Under the pieces are notes generated by a model. It did no database searches. It had not been told where the DNA came from and saw only the letters and a list, made by a program, of their open reading frames with translations. A stretch of DNA of 64,000 nucleotides from Pseudomonas sp. BN102 (GTDB taxonomy: Bacteria > Pseudomonadota > Gammaproteobacteria > Pseudomonadales > Pseudomonadaceae), in the NCBI RefSeq assembly GCF_029871245.1, contig NZ_SSON01000080.1, positions 248,001 through 312,000 of the forward strand, in the 5' to 3' direction. A program made the position numbers and the translations under genes. This document shows, in pieces, positions 37,429 through 46,250 of the stretch (position 1 is its first letter; the number at the start of each line of letters is the position of its first letter).

Positions 37429-37852
37429 TCTTGAAACATACCCAGCCAATGGATTCGATCTGAATCACCTTCGAGGCCTTTAGCAGCACTGCGTCGAGTC
37501 TACCGAAGGGGACAACTTACTCCCTTGCGAGCCAGATTCTCAGCGACATACGGCCTCGCCGGAATGAATAGCTGATTCACTCGGTCACAGCTTCACGGCT
37601 AGGGTGCCAAGCACTGTGCCAAATTCATCAGCAAGGACGCTCCCGATGCTGACAGGCGTAGCTCCGGCTGGCAGTGCAGCCTAGGCCACCGTATCAAGGA
37701 GCAACGTCAGCCCCGCATCCAAGAACCGGAATCGGGAGATTGCGGGGTCATGAAAGAAGCGAATATGAAGCTGTAGGAGCACCCCAACCCGTAGTCGCGT
37801 GAAGTCCTGACTGGATAAGATGGAGTCTTCACGCCATGACAAGGAGGCCTCC
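37429..37852. other. Intergenic region, possible gene fragment
   Basis: On the minus strand 37587-37680 a short start-less frame (SIGSVLADEFGTVLGTLAVKL) looks protein-like and may be a broken gene end. Otherwise nothing is recognised. Confidence 0.35.
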
Positions 37853-38515
37853 ATGCGCACCGCCCTGCTGCTACTCGCTGCCGTACTCCTGACTGGGTGT
37901 GCAGCCGACCTGACCAAGGAGGAACCGTTGCCCCAACTCGACTTGCCCTCCGAGGCCAGATCGCAGCTGATCGTCAACTTCAAGGCCGGCAACAATGTGT
38001 TCAGGAACGCCTACTGGGACCAGTTCAAATCCTCTTGGCGCGCGGCCATACAGAGTGAAGCTTCGACCTACGGGTATTCCGTAACGGAGCAGGTCGGCCC
38101 CATTTCGACCGCGCCCACTCCGGGCTTGCTCCTGGTAATCAAGGTGAATGACTTCCGCTATGTCACCGAGTCCGAGCCCGCAGACGACGCCTGGGTGGAT
38201 GCAAGGGTCATCTACTTGGACGCGCAGACGGCCAAGGAGTATGGGGAGCGCAGCTACAACACCAGCTCTCCCTCCTGGGAAGGCATTTCCTCAGCGATGA
38301 CCGATGTGCAGATCCAGGCATTTGCCAAGGGCATCGTTGACGAAATTCGGTCCGCCGATAGCACGTCCGAACCCAGCCAGATCGCACCCAAAATCTCGAC
38401 GGCCCGCGCAACTGACCCCGCACCCACAAGAGAGCTGCAACTCGAGCAACTGAACCGCGAAGGCCTGAGATACGAGGAGTACCAGCGGCGGTATCGGGAG
38501 ATTGTGGGAAATTGA
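37853..38515 (+). CDS. Lipoprotein of unknown function
   Basis: 220 aa from ATG 37853, with AAGGAGG 7 bases upstream. A lipobox LLTGC puts the lipidated Cys at residue 16; Ala and Asp at +2/+3 do not settle inner versus outer membrane. The body is mixed alpha/beta (LLLVIKVNDFRYVTESEPADDAWVDARVIYLDAQ region) and ends in a charged RELQLEQLNREGLRYEEYQRRYREI helix region. Family not recognised. Confidence 0.78.
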   Translation: MRTALLLLAAVLLTGCAADLTKEEPLPQLDLPSEARSQLIVNFKAGNNVFRNAYWDQFKSSWRAAIQSEASTYGYSVTEQVGPISTAPTPGLLLVIKVNDFRYVTESEPADDAWVDARVIYLDAQTAKEYGERSYNTSSPSWEGISSAMTDVQIQAFAKGIVDEIRSADSTSEPSQIAPKISTARATDPAPTRELQLEQLNREGLRYEEYQRRYREIVGN

Positions 38516-38823
38516 AAAACAGGCCGCCAGTAAGCTGATGCAGCCTCGCAAACTCCCCACTGAAGAGAATGTGGTCATGTGCGACCAAGCTATCCGCAGT
38601 GCTCGAGTATTCAGGGTCGACCGTGCCATGGACAACGTGCGGAACGACTTCCCCGACCTGATCGAACCGATAAGCGGGCGATAGACCGGTAGCCAAGGGA
38701 CTAAGCGGCCTTCAGCGCGTGCCCCTGCCCTGGCGGCGTACCCCATTGGTCGCTTTAGTCGCCACACCGGCGTCAGGGGTGTAATGGTGAAACTTCACCC
38801 TCCCCTCAAAAGAGGAGGTCGCA

Positions 38824-39069
38824 ATGACTAGACGAGACTTCCCGGAACACTCGGCCTGGGCCGAAACCCGCGTCAACGGCAATTACGCCCTCGCCTTCAT
38901 CGCCGTCCAGCCGCTTGAGGACATGTCCGGCTCACGGCTTCACCTCGTATACGACCACGCACACTTCGCTACCCGAACTGACGCCCACAAGGCAGCAGAA
39001 GATGCCCTAAGCAAGATGATCGGCGTCGATTCCTACGGCCTTCCACTGTTCGGCCCCCAGGAGCGCTAA
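38824..39069 (+). CDS. Hypothetical protein, 81 aa
   Basis: GGAGG lies 7 bases before the ATG. Soluble protein with LVYDHAHFATRTDAHKAAEDALSKM, a sequence type typical of phage or island orphans. No known domain. Lies inside the decayed island. Confidence 0.6.
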   Translation: MTRRDFPEHSAWAETRVNGNYALAFIAVQPLEDMSGSRLHLVYDHAHFATRTDAHKAAEDALSKMIGVDSYGLPLFGPQER

Positions 39070-39160
39070 CAAGGCGCGGTAACAGCTAGCGTCCTCAAGA
39101 AGGCGCACCCCTGCCGCCGAGACTTTCCCGCCCTTTAGAGGTCACGGCGGCTTCTTTGTG

Positions 39161-39264
39161 TCAGCCCATCCGTGCCAGCTCGCGCTTCACCACGCCAGGT
39201 ACTCAGGCGGGTTCAGCGCGAAGATCGGGTCATGCGCCCAATCCGTCCATTTCGCCTTGCACTT
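39161..39264 (-). pseudogene. Frameshifted partial copy of the 41759-42001 gene
   Basis: The minus strand encodes KAKWTDWAHDPIFALNPPEY, paralleling KAKWKDWAYEQIDAMHPPEY of the intact gene 2.6 kb away. A one-base deletion after PPEY breaks the frame; the DNA then still reads GTGGTGAAGCGCGAGCTGGC, matching the intact copy's VKRELARMG end. The upstream half is missing. Confidence 0.7.
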
Positions 39265-39439
39265 CGAAAGCTGGCACACCTGGCCGGCTGGCTGCCGCAG
39301 AACCGCCTTTTTCAACAGAATCGGCCAATAGCTGCCTGCTGGAACGGGCCACACCCGACCCAAGGCAGACACGTATTTTCACTCGCCCAGGAGCACAGTG
39401 AATCTCAGTTGAAGGACCAGCTCCATCGGTAGTACACAG

Positions 39440-39472
39440 AACCCCGTCCCCTGCTCGCACGGGGTTTTGTGT
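39440..39472. terminator. Rho-independent terminator
   Basis: AACCCCGT (39440-39447) pairs with ACGGGGTT (39459-39466), followed by TTGTGTTT. Confidence 0.7.
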
Positions 39473-39479
39473 TTCTAGG

Positions 39480-39803
39480 TCAAGAATTCTTGCCCATACC
39501 TGGCGCGCCGCCCTGCATGGGAACAAATGCATTCTCAACCCGATCGACAAACCGCTCGTACACGGTTAAACCGCCACGCTTAGGCTCGAACTTTGGCTTT
39601 TTCCGCTTCCTCAATCTCTGCAGTGCCACCTGAGCAGCGGTTTCTCTGCCTTCGATGATCTTCGTCGCTTCCTCGATGCTGAGAGCTCTCAGAGGTCTTC
39701 GAGTGGTACCCGCCGGAGAAGCGACGGGCCGAAAGCGGCCAGAAGCAGGCGGTCTGTCATATAAATAAATCCGTGTGCGCCCCCCTTTTTCGCGGGTCCG
39801 CAT
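39480..39803 (-). CDS. Hypothetical basic protein, 107 aa
   Basis: Reads MRTREKGGRTRIYLYDRPPA, then LRALSIEEATKIIEGRETAAQVALQRLRKRKKPKF. Very basic in the middle, possibly nucleic-acid binding. The start (ATG 39803) has only a distant GGAAGG. A terminator lies immediately downstream on this strand, which favours a real gene. Family not recognised. Confidence 0.45.
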   Translation of the reverse strand: MRTREKGGRTRIYLYDRPPASGRFRPVASPAGTTRRPLRALSIEEATKIIEGRETAAQVALQRLRKRKKPKFEPKRGGLTVYERFVDRVENAFVPMQGGAPGMGKNS

Positions 39804-39936
39804 AACGATGGCGGACCTTCCAGCCCCCTCTCCCACCGTTTGTCCCCCCCCGCTCCACTCCTCGCTTGAAACCGCGGCGAGTCGATCTACCGTCTACGTG
39901 GAACCGCATGGAAGCGCCCGTCTCTGGAGGTAGCAC

Positions 39937-41337
39937 ATGCAAAGCTATGCGACGTTGACCCGCCTCATTCAAAAGGGGATCGAGGCAATCAAGAAAGGGC
40001 CTGCGCGGCTCGACTTCAAGGGCTGGACCGGATTCGCTTTGACCTCCGCGGGAATTCTGCTGGCCGCTCAGGTGGTTCGATCCAACTCGGAGGTCGTCCT
40101 GACCCCGTTGGAGCAACTTGGCAAGGAACTGTTCTTCGACAGCATCTCGCAGCCGGCGAAATCGCAGTCTTGCGCCGCCTGCCACCTGCCCGATGCCGGG
40201 TGGACCGGAGGCGTTGCCGGCGTCAACATGCATGGGTCCGTCTTTCGCGGCGCCGATCGGCATCTCTTCGGGAACCGCAAACCACCGAGTTCGGCTTACG
40301 CGACGTTCAGCCCGCTGTTTCACCTGGCGAATCCGGCCACCGGGAGGTTCGTCGGTGGTAACTTCTGGGACGGCCGCGCGACGGGCGAGTTGCTCGGAAA
40401 CCCGGCCGCTGACCAGGCGCTAGCCCCTTTCCTCAACCCTGTTGAGCAGAATAACCCGACCCGGGAGGCCGTCTGCGAGCAAGTCGCCAGGTCGCAATAC
40501 GTCGCGCTGTTCGAGCAGGTCTGGGGGGCGGGTTCACTCGACTGCAGTACTGGCGGGATCGAAGGGACCTACGCCCGGATCGGCCTATCCATCGCCGCAT
40601 ACGAAGGCTCACGGGAGGTCAGCCCCTTCAGCTCGAAGTTCGATGCATACTTCACGGCGTGCCTCGAAGCTGGCAACGCTTTCGCCGCTTGTGGGCGTCC
40701 AGCGGAGGGCGACAGGAGCGTTCTGGACCCGAGGGGAATCCTCACCGACAAGGAGTTCCACGGGCTCACCAAGTTCGGACAACACTGCTCGGCCTGTCAC
40801 GTGAGCCATATCCCGGGGCCCAACGGAGAGCCACCGCTTTTCACCAGCTTCGGCTTCGCGAACATCGGCACGCCGAGGAACCCGGAAAACCCGTTCTACG
40901 ACATGGACACGGTGTTTCTGGACGATGGGACGCCCATCAATCCACTTGGCGAGGACTTCGTCGACTTGGGCTTGGGCGGCTTCCTGCGCACCCGGCCGGA
41001 GTGGGCTCCCCTGGCTGAGGCAAACGACGGGAAGTTCAAGTTTCCGACTGTGAGAAACGTTGATCAACGCCCCGGCGTCGGGTTTCCGAAGGCCTACATG
41101 CACAACGGTGCTCTCCGGACGCTCGAAGACGTAGTCCACTTCTACAACACTCGGGACATTCCGTCCGAGAACTGGCCGCCACCCGAGGTGCCCCAGAATG
41201 TCACGCGAGGAAATTTCGGCGGCGTCCCCTTGGGCAACCTTCAGCTCGACAAAGAGGATGAGGACGCCATCGTTGCTTTCCTCAAGACCCTGTCGGACGG
41301 CTTCGTCAACGATCGCAATAAGGGGGACACCCAATAG
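39937..41337 (+). CDS. Membrane-anchored di-heme cytochrome c peroxidase (MauG/CcpA superfamily)
   Basis: 466 aa with GGAGG before the ATG. A hydrophobic segment at about residues 30-47 (GFALTSAGILLAAQVV) would anchor the protein with the rest in the periplasm. Two heme c sites: CAACH (79-83) and CSACH (284-288). Between them GRFVGGNFWDGRATG (near 139) is the superfamily signature. Related enzymes reduce H2O2 or oxidise protein residues. No maturation partner or substrate gene adjoins. Lies between the two copies of a duplicated gene. Confidence 0.87.
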   Translation: MQSYATLTRLIQKGIEAIKKGPARLDFKGWTGFALTSAGILLAAQVVRSNSEVVLTPLEQLGKELFFDSISQPAKSQSCAACHLPDAGWTGGVAGVNMHGSVFRGADRHLFGNRKPPSSAYATFSPLFHLANPATGRFVGGNFWDGRATGELLGNPAADQALAPFLNPVEQNNPTREAVCEQVARSQYVALFEQVWGAGSLDCSTGGIEGTYARIGLSIAAYEGSREVSPFSSKFDAYFTACLEAGNAFAACGRPAEGDRSVLDPRGILTDKEFHGLTKFGQHCSACHVSHIPGPNGEPPLFTSFGFANIGTPRNPENPFYDMDTVFLDDGTPINPLGEDFVDLGLGGFLRTRPEWAPLAEANDGKFKFPTVRNVDQRPGVGFPKAYMHNGALRTLEDVVHFYNTRDIPSENWPPPEVPQNVTRGNFGGVPLGNLQLDKEDEDAIVAFLKTLSDGFVNDRNKGDTQ

Positions 41338-41758
41338 CCGGCCCTTCGTCAAGACCGAAACCATGCATGCCCTGCCGTTGCTTGTCGGCAGGGGTTGTTC
41401 GTTTCCAAACCTGATTGGTTGATCCGGTCGAGTCCGTTTCCTCATTCCTGGCTACGACCGAGTCGCGCCTGTCACCCATATGGATCAAGCGGCAAGGCTG
41501 GCCCTACTGCTTACCGCCCTGGCGGTAATCCACCCCAGAGAAATGTTGGTGCCGCCGAAGTGTCCGGGTGCGGTCACAGACCTGCATAGCAATAGGGGAC
41601 ACCGACGATTAATTTCGCTTCTGCTTGATCATTCAAGCCAAAACCGTGGTCTGTTCCCTACTGATTAATGGGTCGCCTGCTACCGGTCGTTACTACGGTA
41701 TGTGCTGGTCGCTCCGCATGGAAGCGAGTGGTTAGGTTGGCAAAATCACGCAAATAGC
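41338..41758. other. Intergenic region, nothing recognised
   Basis: About 420 bases between the peroxidase and a minus-strand small gene. Short frames lack ribosome sites and known motifs. Confidence 0.5.
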
Positions 41759-42001
41759 TCAGCCCATCCGCGCCAGTTCGCGCTTCACCAGGCTCTGGTA
41801 CTCCGGCGGGTGCATCGCATCGATCTGCTCGTACGCCCAGTCCTTCCACTTCGCCTTGCGCTTATCCTTCTCGGCCCAGATTCGGCCAGCCTCGACCTTC
41901 GCCCTTTCATTGTTCTGCTCCCAGAACTCGAACAGCCGCGCCTTCTCGTCCTCCTGGGCCTGGCGTTCATCCTGGGGCAGCTTGGCGAGGTTGTAGGACA
42001 T
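41759..42001 (-). CDS. Small hypothetical island protein, 80 aa
   Basis: MSYNLAKLPQDERQAQEDEK start with a CGGAG ribosome site. A charged helical protein with WAEKDKRKAKWKDWAYEQID and LVKRELARMG. A partial, frameshifted copy lies at 39161-39264. Similar small proteins occur beside integrases in Pseudomonas islands and phages (from memory); no function is known. Confidence 0.65.
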   Translation of the reverse strand: MSYNLAKLPQDERQAQEDEKARLFEFWEQNNERAKVEAGRIWAEKDKRKAKWKDWAYEQIDAMHPPEYQSLVKRELARMG

Positions 42002-42093
42002 GGAGACTCCGATGGGTTGATTGGGGCGCCAGTGTAGCCCGGCCTGGCCCCTGCCCCATCCACCGCTGAGCGCACTGCTTGACCGGCAGGGCA

Positions 42094-42345
42094 TCAGAAT
42101 GGCGCCTCGGCCAGGTTCTCCACGACCATCTCCACCGGCTCTTGCCATCCCTCTTCGAGTAGTCGCCGATGGCCGCAAGATACACCTCAATGGCATCGGC
42201 CAACTCCGTGTGCCGGATAGCCACCTCATCTCCGGCAAATACAGCGACTATTGCGCCGAGGGTTGCAAGCCTCTCGTTCAGCGATTCGCCCTTTGCTACA
42301 GATCTGAGAAAAACGTCGAGGTCAGTCAGAACCTGAACGTATTTG
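42094..42345 (-). pseudogene. Frameshifted hypothetical gene
   Basis: The upstream part reads VLTDLDVFLRSVAKGESLNE, then AIEVYLAAIGDY. After GDY the continuing frame turns Arg/Trp-rich, while the adjacent frame gives LEEGWQEPVEMVVENLAEAPF and a stop at 42094-42096. This looks like a single-base frameshift in a once-intact gene. Both halves are acidic and helical. No family recognised and no clear start. Confidence 0.4.
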
Positions 42346-42356
42346 TCCTCTAATCG

Positions 42357-42752
42357 GTGGCGCGCGGCCTCGCGCTCTGCCCTACGGTCCTTACTTTTGG
42401 CGCTGATATTGCCGAGAGCCTGGGGAACCTGATCAAGCAGATGGCCGCGCGTAACGCGGAGCATACGAGCCCGTACCTGATTGTCAGCGAGCGTGGGAAG
42501 CGCGTGACGAAGTCGATGCTGCGGCTGCGCTGGGATGCCGCACGCGACCTGGCAAAGCGCGCAGCTGTTGAGGGCGGGGATGATCAGCTGGCGACCCGGA
42601 TCGCCCAGTTCCAGTTTCGGGACATTCGTCCCAAAGCTGCCTCGGAGATCACGGACCTGAAAGAGGCCAGTCGCCTGCTCGGGCACACGGAAGAAGAGCT
42701 CACGGAGCGCGTTTACCGACGCGTCGGCGCGATCGCCAAGCCTTCCAGGTAG
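42357..42752 (+). pseudogene. C-terminal remnant of a tyrosine integrase
   Basis: From about residue 20 of this 131-codon frame the sequence matches the catalytic domain of phage/island integrases: YLIVSERGKRVTKSMLRLRWD, FQFRDIRPKAASEI (box II, Arg91), [18 protein letters not shown] (His110, nucleophile Tyr120). The DNA-binding half and box I Arg are absent, so it cannot be active. It points towards tRNA-Ser, 126 bases away, the usual place for an integrase in a tRNA-targeting island. Confidence 0.8.
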
Positions 42753-42843
42753 CCGAAGTGTCGGAACTCGCTCCAAATCTTTTCGGAACTCATGGCCCGA
42801 GACGGCGCCGACTATGATCTACAAACAGCCGACCAGAAACGCA

Positions 42844-42866
42844 AAAGCCCCGAAACTCGGGGCTTT
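42844..42866 (-). terminator. Terminator after tRNA-Ser
   Basis: AAAGCCCCGA (42844-42853) with TCGGGGCTTT (42857-42866), a 3-base loop and a T-run on the minus strand, 12 bases past the tRNA. Confidence 0.85.
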
Positions 42867-42878
42867 CAGCTATAAAGA

Positions 42879-42968
42879 TGGCGGAGGCGGTGAGATTCGA
42901 ACTCACGGAAGGGTCTCCCCTTCGGCGGTTTTCAAGACCGCTGCCTTAAACCACTCGGCCACACCTCC
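42879..42968 (-). tRNA. tRNA-Ser (anticodon TGA)
   Basis: 90 bases with encoded CCA. Acceptor GGAGGTG pairs with CGCCTCC (one T-G), anticodon loop CTTGAAA, long variable arm, T loop GTTCGAATC. The island remnant abuts its 3' end. Confidence 0.95.
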
Positions 42969-43095
42969 GCTTGCGCGGGCCGCCATACTACCGGAACGCA
43001 ACACGCTGTCAAACTCTTGCAATTGGCGCTTTCAGGCCCTCTGTTATGATCCAGAACGGACCAAGGTCACGGAATCAACTTTCGGGAGTGTCGCG

Positions 43096-43764
43096 ATGAA
43101 CGAACAGAACTATGCCCTCAACCCTGCACAGGCCGCGCAGCTGGAAGTCAGCCGCGTCCTGCGCAATACCTACGGGCTGCTGGCCCTGACACTTGCGTTC
43201 AGCGGCCTGGTCGCCTATTTCGCCCAGCAGATGCGCGTGCCCTACCCCAGCATCTTCGTGGTGCTGATCGGTTTCTACGGGCTGTTCTTCCTGACGGTGA
43301 AGCTGCGTGACTCCGCCTGGGGTCTGGTCTCCACCTTCGCCCTCACCGGCTTCATGGGCTACACCCTGGGCCCGATCCTCAACATGTACCTCGGCATGCC
43401 CAATGGCGGCGAAGTGGTCAGCTCGGCTTTCGGCATGACCGCCCTGGTGTTCTTCGGCCTGTCCGCCTACGTGCTGACCACCCGCAAGGACATGAGCTTC
43501 CTCGGCGGCTTCATCACCGCCGGCTTCTTCGTCCTGATCGGCGCCATGCTGGCCAGCATCTTCTTCAACATCAGCGGCCTGCAGCTGGCGATCAGCGCGG
43601 GTTTCGTGATCTTCTCGTCGGTCTGCATCCTCTTCCAGACCAGCGCCATCATCCATGGCGGCGAGCGCAACTACATCATGGCCACCATCAGCCTCTACGT
43701 GTCCATCTACAACCTGTTCATCAGCCTGCTACAGCTGCTTGGCATTTTCAGCAGCGACGACTGA
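43096..43764 (+). CDS. yccA: Bax inhibitor-1/YccA family membrane protein
   Basis: 222 aa with seven hydrophobic segments after a short cytoplasmic N-terminus ([20 protein letters not shown]). [21 protein letters not shown] and the C-terminal [20 protein letters not shown] match BI-1/YccA proteins, which modulate FtsH. GGGAG ribosome site before ATG 43096. Confidence 0.9.
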   Translation: MNEQNYALNPAQAAQLEVSRVLRNTYGLLALTLAFSGLVAYFAQQMRVPYPSIFVVLIGFYGLFFLTVKLRDSAWGLVSTFALTGFMGYTLGPILNMYLGMPNGGEVVSSAFGMTALVFFGLSAYVLTTRKDMSFLGGFITAGFFVLIGAMLASIFFNISGLQLAISAGFVIFSSVCILFQTSAIIHGGERNYIMATISLYVSIYNLFISLLQLLGIFSSDD

Positions 43765-43783
43765 TCGCCTGCCTCCTCGGACT

Positions 43784-43807
43784 AGCCCGCTTCGGCGGGC
43801 TTTTTTC
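43784..43807 (+). terminator. Terminator of yccA
   Basis: AGCCCGC-TTCG-GCGGGCT hairpin followed by a run of T. Confidence 0.92.
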
Positions 43808-43877
43808 TGCGCGCGGGCGGGCAAAAGAACGCGTCTGGCCGTATCATTCCAGCTGTTTTCCATTCGCCCGAGCGACC

Positions 43878-44270
43878 ATGAAATTCGCCATCGCCCTGTT
43901 CGCCCCGCCCCATGCGCCCTCCTCCCGGCGTGCCCTGCGCTTTGCAGAGGCCTGCCTGGCCGGCGGACATGAAATAGCCCGCCTGTTTTTCTACCAGGAC
44001 GGGGTACACAGTGCCTCCGCCAATGTCGTAGCCCCTCAGGACGAACCAAACCTCTCCGCGGAATGGAGCACCTTCGTTCGCGAACACCAGCTCGATGGCG
44101 TCGTCTGCATCGCCGCAGCGTTGCGCCGTGGCGTGCTTAATGCTGAGGAAGCGCAGCGTTATGCACGGCCGGCGACCAACCTGGCGGAGGGCTGGGAGCT
44201 GTCCGGCCTGGGCCAGCTGCACGAGGCCGCACAGATGGCCGATCGCCTGGTCTGCTTCGGAGGCAACTGA
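43878..44270 (+). CDS. tusD: Sulfurtransferase complex subunit TusD
   Basis: 130 aa DsrE-family protein. The sulfur-carrying Cys is in DGVVCIAAALRRG near residue 78. With TusB and TusC it forms the hexamer relaying persulfide from TusA to TusE for 2-thiouridine formation in tRNA by MnmA. First gene of tusDCBE; the next gene starts one base after its stop. Confidence 0.93.
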   Translation: MKFAIALFAPPHAPSSRRALRFAEACLAGGHEIARLFFYQDGVHSASANVVAPQDEPNLSAEWSTFVREHQLDGVVCIAAALRRGVLNAEEAQRYARPATNLAEGWELSGLGQLHEAAQMADRLVCFGGN

Positions 44271-44271
44271 C

Positions 44272-44628
44272 ATGAAGTCCATGCTGATCATCAGCCGCCA
44301 GGCACCCTGGACCGGGCCGTACGCCCGCGAGGCGCTGGATATCGCGCTTGCCGGAGGCGCCTTCGACCTTCCCCTGGGAATGCTGTTTCTCGATGACGGG
44401 GTATTCCAATTGGTCGCTGCCCAGCAGCCGACAACCCTCCAGCAGAAGGACCTGACCGCCAACCTGCAGGCCCTGCCGCTGTTCGGCGTGGAATCGCTGT
44501 ACGTCTCGGCTCGCAGTCTGCAGGAACGCGGCCTGGAATCCGCCGCTCTGAACCTGGCGGTGGAAGTCCTCGACGACAGCGCCCTGACCGCCCTTATCGA
44601 TCGTTTTGACCAGGTGCTCACCCTCTGA
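44272..44628 (+). CDS. tusC: Sulfurtransferase complex subunit TusC
   Basis: 118 aa, MKSMLIISRQAPWTGPYARE, with LPLGMLFLDDGVFQL and SVESLYVSARSL-like GVESLYVSARSL. DsrF-type structural subunit of TusBCD, no cysteine. Ends overlapping the tusB ATG (TGATG). Confidence 0.92.
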   Translation: MKSMLIISRQAPWTGPYAREALDIALAGGAFDLPLGMLFLDDGVFQLVAAQQPTTLQQKDLTANLQALPLFGVESLYVSARSLQERGLESAALNLAVEVLDDSALTALIDRFDQVLTL

Positions 44629-44930
44629 TGGCCACCCTGCACATCCTTTCCCATTCTCCCTTCGCCGACAGCCGCCTGGGCAGCTGCCTTCGCCTGCTGG
44701 GACCGGGTGACGGCCTGCTGCTCAGCGGCGACGCCGTGTATGCCCTGCAGCCCGGCAGCGTCGCCCGCCAGGCGCTGGAGCTGATGCCCGAGAGCATCGC
44801 CCTGCACGCCCTTGCGGAAGACCTCGAAGCTCGCGCCTTGCTCGACCGCCCGCATCGTTTGAATGCGGTGGACTACCCGGCCTTCGTCGAGCTCTGCTGC
44901 CACTACGACAAGGTGAACAGCTGGTTATGA
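44628..44930 (+). CDS. tusB: Sulfurtransferase complex subunit TusB
   Basis: 100 aa DsrH-type protein: MATLHILSHSPF, SCLRLLGPGDGLLLSGDAVYAL, ending VNSWL. Overlaps tusC by 1 base and tusE by 4, so tightly coupled translation. Confidence 0.92.
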   Translation: MATLHILSHSPFADSRLGSCLRLLGPGDGLLLSGDAVYALQPGSVARQALELMPESIALHALAEDLEARALLDRPHRLNAVDYPAFVELCCHYDKVNSWL

Positions 44931-45262
44931 GCGAATTGCTGATTGAAGGCCGCAGCATCCCGCTGGACAAGGACGGCTACCTCCGGGAGCTGGCCGACTG
45001 GTCCCCGGCCGTGGCCCACGCCCTGGCCGAGCGCGAAGAGCTGGAATTGCAACCGGAGCACTGGGAAATCCTCGATCTGCTGCGCGGCTTCTACGCCGAA
45101 TTCCAGCTGTCCCCGGCCAACCGTCCGCTGGTCAAGTACGTGGCGCAGAAGCTCGGCCCGGACAAGGGCAACAGCCTGCACCTCAACCGCCTGTTCAAGG
45201 GCGCGCCCGCCAAGCTTGCCGCCAAGCTCGCCGGCCTGCCCAAGCCGACCAATTGCCTATGA
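44927..45262 (+). CDS. tusE: TusE/DsrC-type sulfur acceptor
   Basis: 111 aa DsrC-family protein. PVVKYVAQ-like RPLVKYVAQKLG and the C-terminal arm ending GLPKPTNCL, with the penultimate Cys that accepts persulfide and donates it to MnmA. Overlaps both neighbours by 4 bases. Confidence 0.93.
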   Translation: MSELLIEGRSIPLDKDGYLRELADWSPAVAHALAEREELELQPEHWEILDLLRGFYAEFQLSPANRPLVKYVAQKLGPDKGNSLHLNRLFKGAPAKLAAKLAGLPKPTNCL

Positions 45263-46242
45263 ACCTCATAACACCTCCGGAACACCCCTTCGCCCAGTTC
45301 GTCCGCATGCTCGGCAAAGGCAAGCGCGGCGCGCGCAACATGACACGCGAGGAAGCCCGCAATGCCATGGGCATGCTCCTCGATGGCCAGGTGGAAGACA
45401 CCCAGCTCGGCGCCTTCCTCATGCTGCTGCGGCACAAGGAGGAGAACGCCGAGGAACTGGCAGGCTTCACTGAGGCCTTCCGCCAGCGCAACCAGGCACC
45501 GGAAATCGCCGTCGACCTCGACTGGCCGAGCTATGCCGGCAAGAAGCGCCACCTGCCCTGGTACCTGCTCGCCGCCAAGGCCCTGGCCGACAGCGGCCTG
45601 CGCATCCTCCTGCATGGCGGCGGCGCCCACACCGCCGGGCGGCTCTACAGCGAACAGCTCCTGGAGCTGCTGGACATCCCCCTCTGCCAGGACTGGCAAC
45701 AAGTGGCCCAGGCCCTGGAGGAGCGCCAGCTGGCGTTCATCCCCCTCGGAGCCTGGGCACCACAGCTGCAGCGGATGATCGACCTGCGCAACACCCTTGG
45801 CTTGCGCTCCCCCATTCATTCCCTGGCACGCATCCTCAACCCGCTGGGCGCACGTTGCGGCCTGCAAAGCATCTTCCATCCCGGCTACCAGGGCGTGCAC
45901 CGGGAGGCCAGCCAACTGCTCGGCGATCACGCCATTGTGATCAAGGGCGAAGGTGGCGAGATCGAGGTCAACCCCGATGGCACCTGCCACCTCTACGGCA
46001 CCACGAATGGCCAGGCCTGGGACGAGGAATGGCCGGCGCTTTCCGCCCTGCGCCACGTGAAACCGGAAAGTCTGGATGCAAGCCAGTTGGTGGCTGTCTG
46101 GCGCGGCGAAACGGAGGATGACTATGGCCAGTTGGCCATCCACTCGACCATGGCCTTGGCCCTTCACGGCCTTGGCATGGCGCGCGAGCAGGCCTTCGAA
46201 GAGGCCCGGCGCCTTTGGGGTGCGCGCAAGCTATCGACCTGA
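45259..46242 (+). CDS. ybiB: YbiB-like glycosyltransferase family 3 protein
   Basis: 327 aa with the anthranilate phosphoribosyltransferase fold: MTREEARNAMGMLLDGQV, QLGAFLMLLRHKEE, LLHGGGAHTAGR, and SIFHPGYQGVHREA in place of the normal PRPP loop. YbiB-type members bind nucleic acid rather than making tryptophan. ATGA overlap with tusE shows it is the last gene of the tus operon here. Confidence 0.86.
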   Translation: MNLITPPEHPFAQFVRMLGKGKRGARNMTREEARNAMGMLLDGQVEDTQLGAFLMLLRHKEENAEELAGFTEAFRQRNQAPEIAVDLDWPSYAGKKRHLPWYLLAAKALADSGLRILLHGGGAHTAGRLYSEQLLELLDIPLCQDWQQVAQALEERQLAFIPLGAWAPQLQRMIDLRNTLGLRSPIHSLARILNPLGARCGLQSIFHPGYQGVHREASQLLGDHAIVIKGEGGEIEVNPDGTCHLYGTTNGQAWDEEWPALSALRHVKPESLDASQLVAVWRGETEDDYGQLAIHSTMALALHGLGMAREQAFEEARRLWGARKLST

Positions 46243-46250
46243 CTGATAAG

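Noticed and set aside
38502-38684. 60-codon GTG-started frame overlapping the lipoprotein stop
   Set aside because: Overlaps the lipoprotein gene by 14 bases, has no ribosome site and no recognisable motif. It could be real, but support is too thin.
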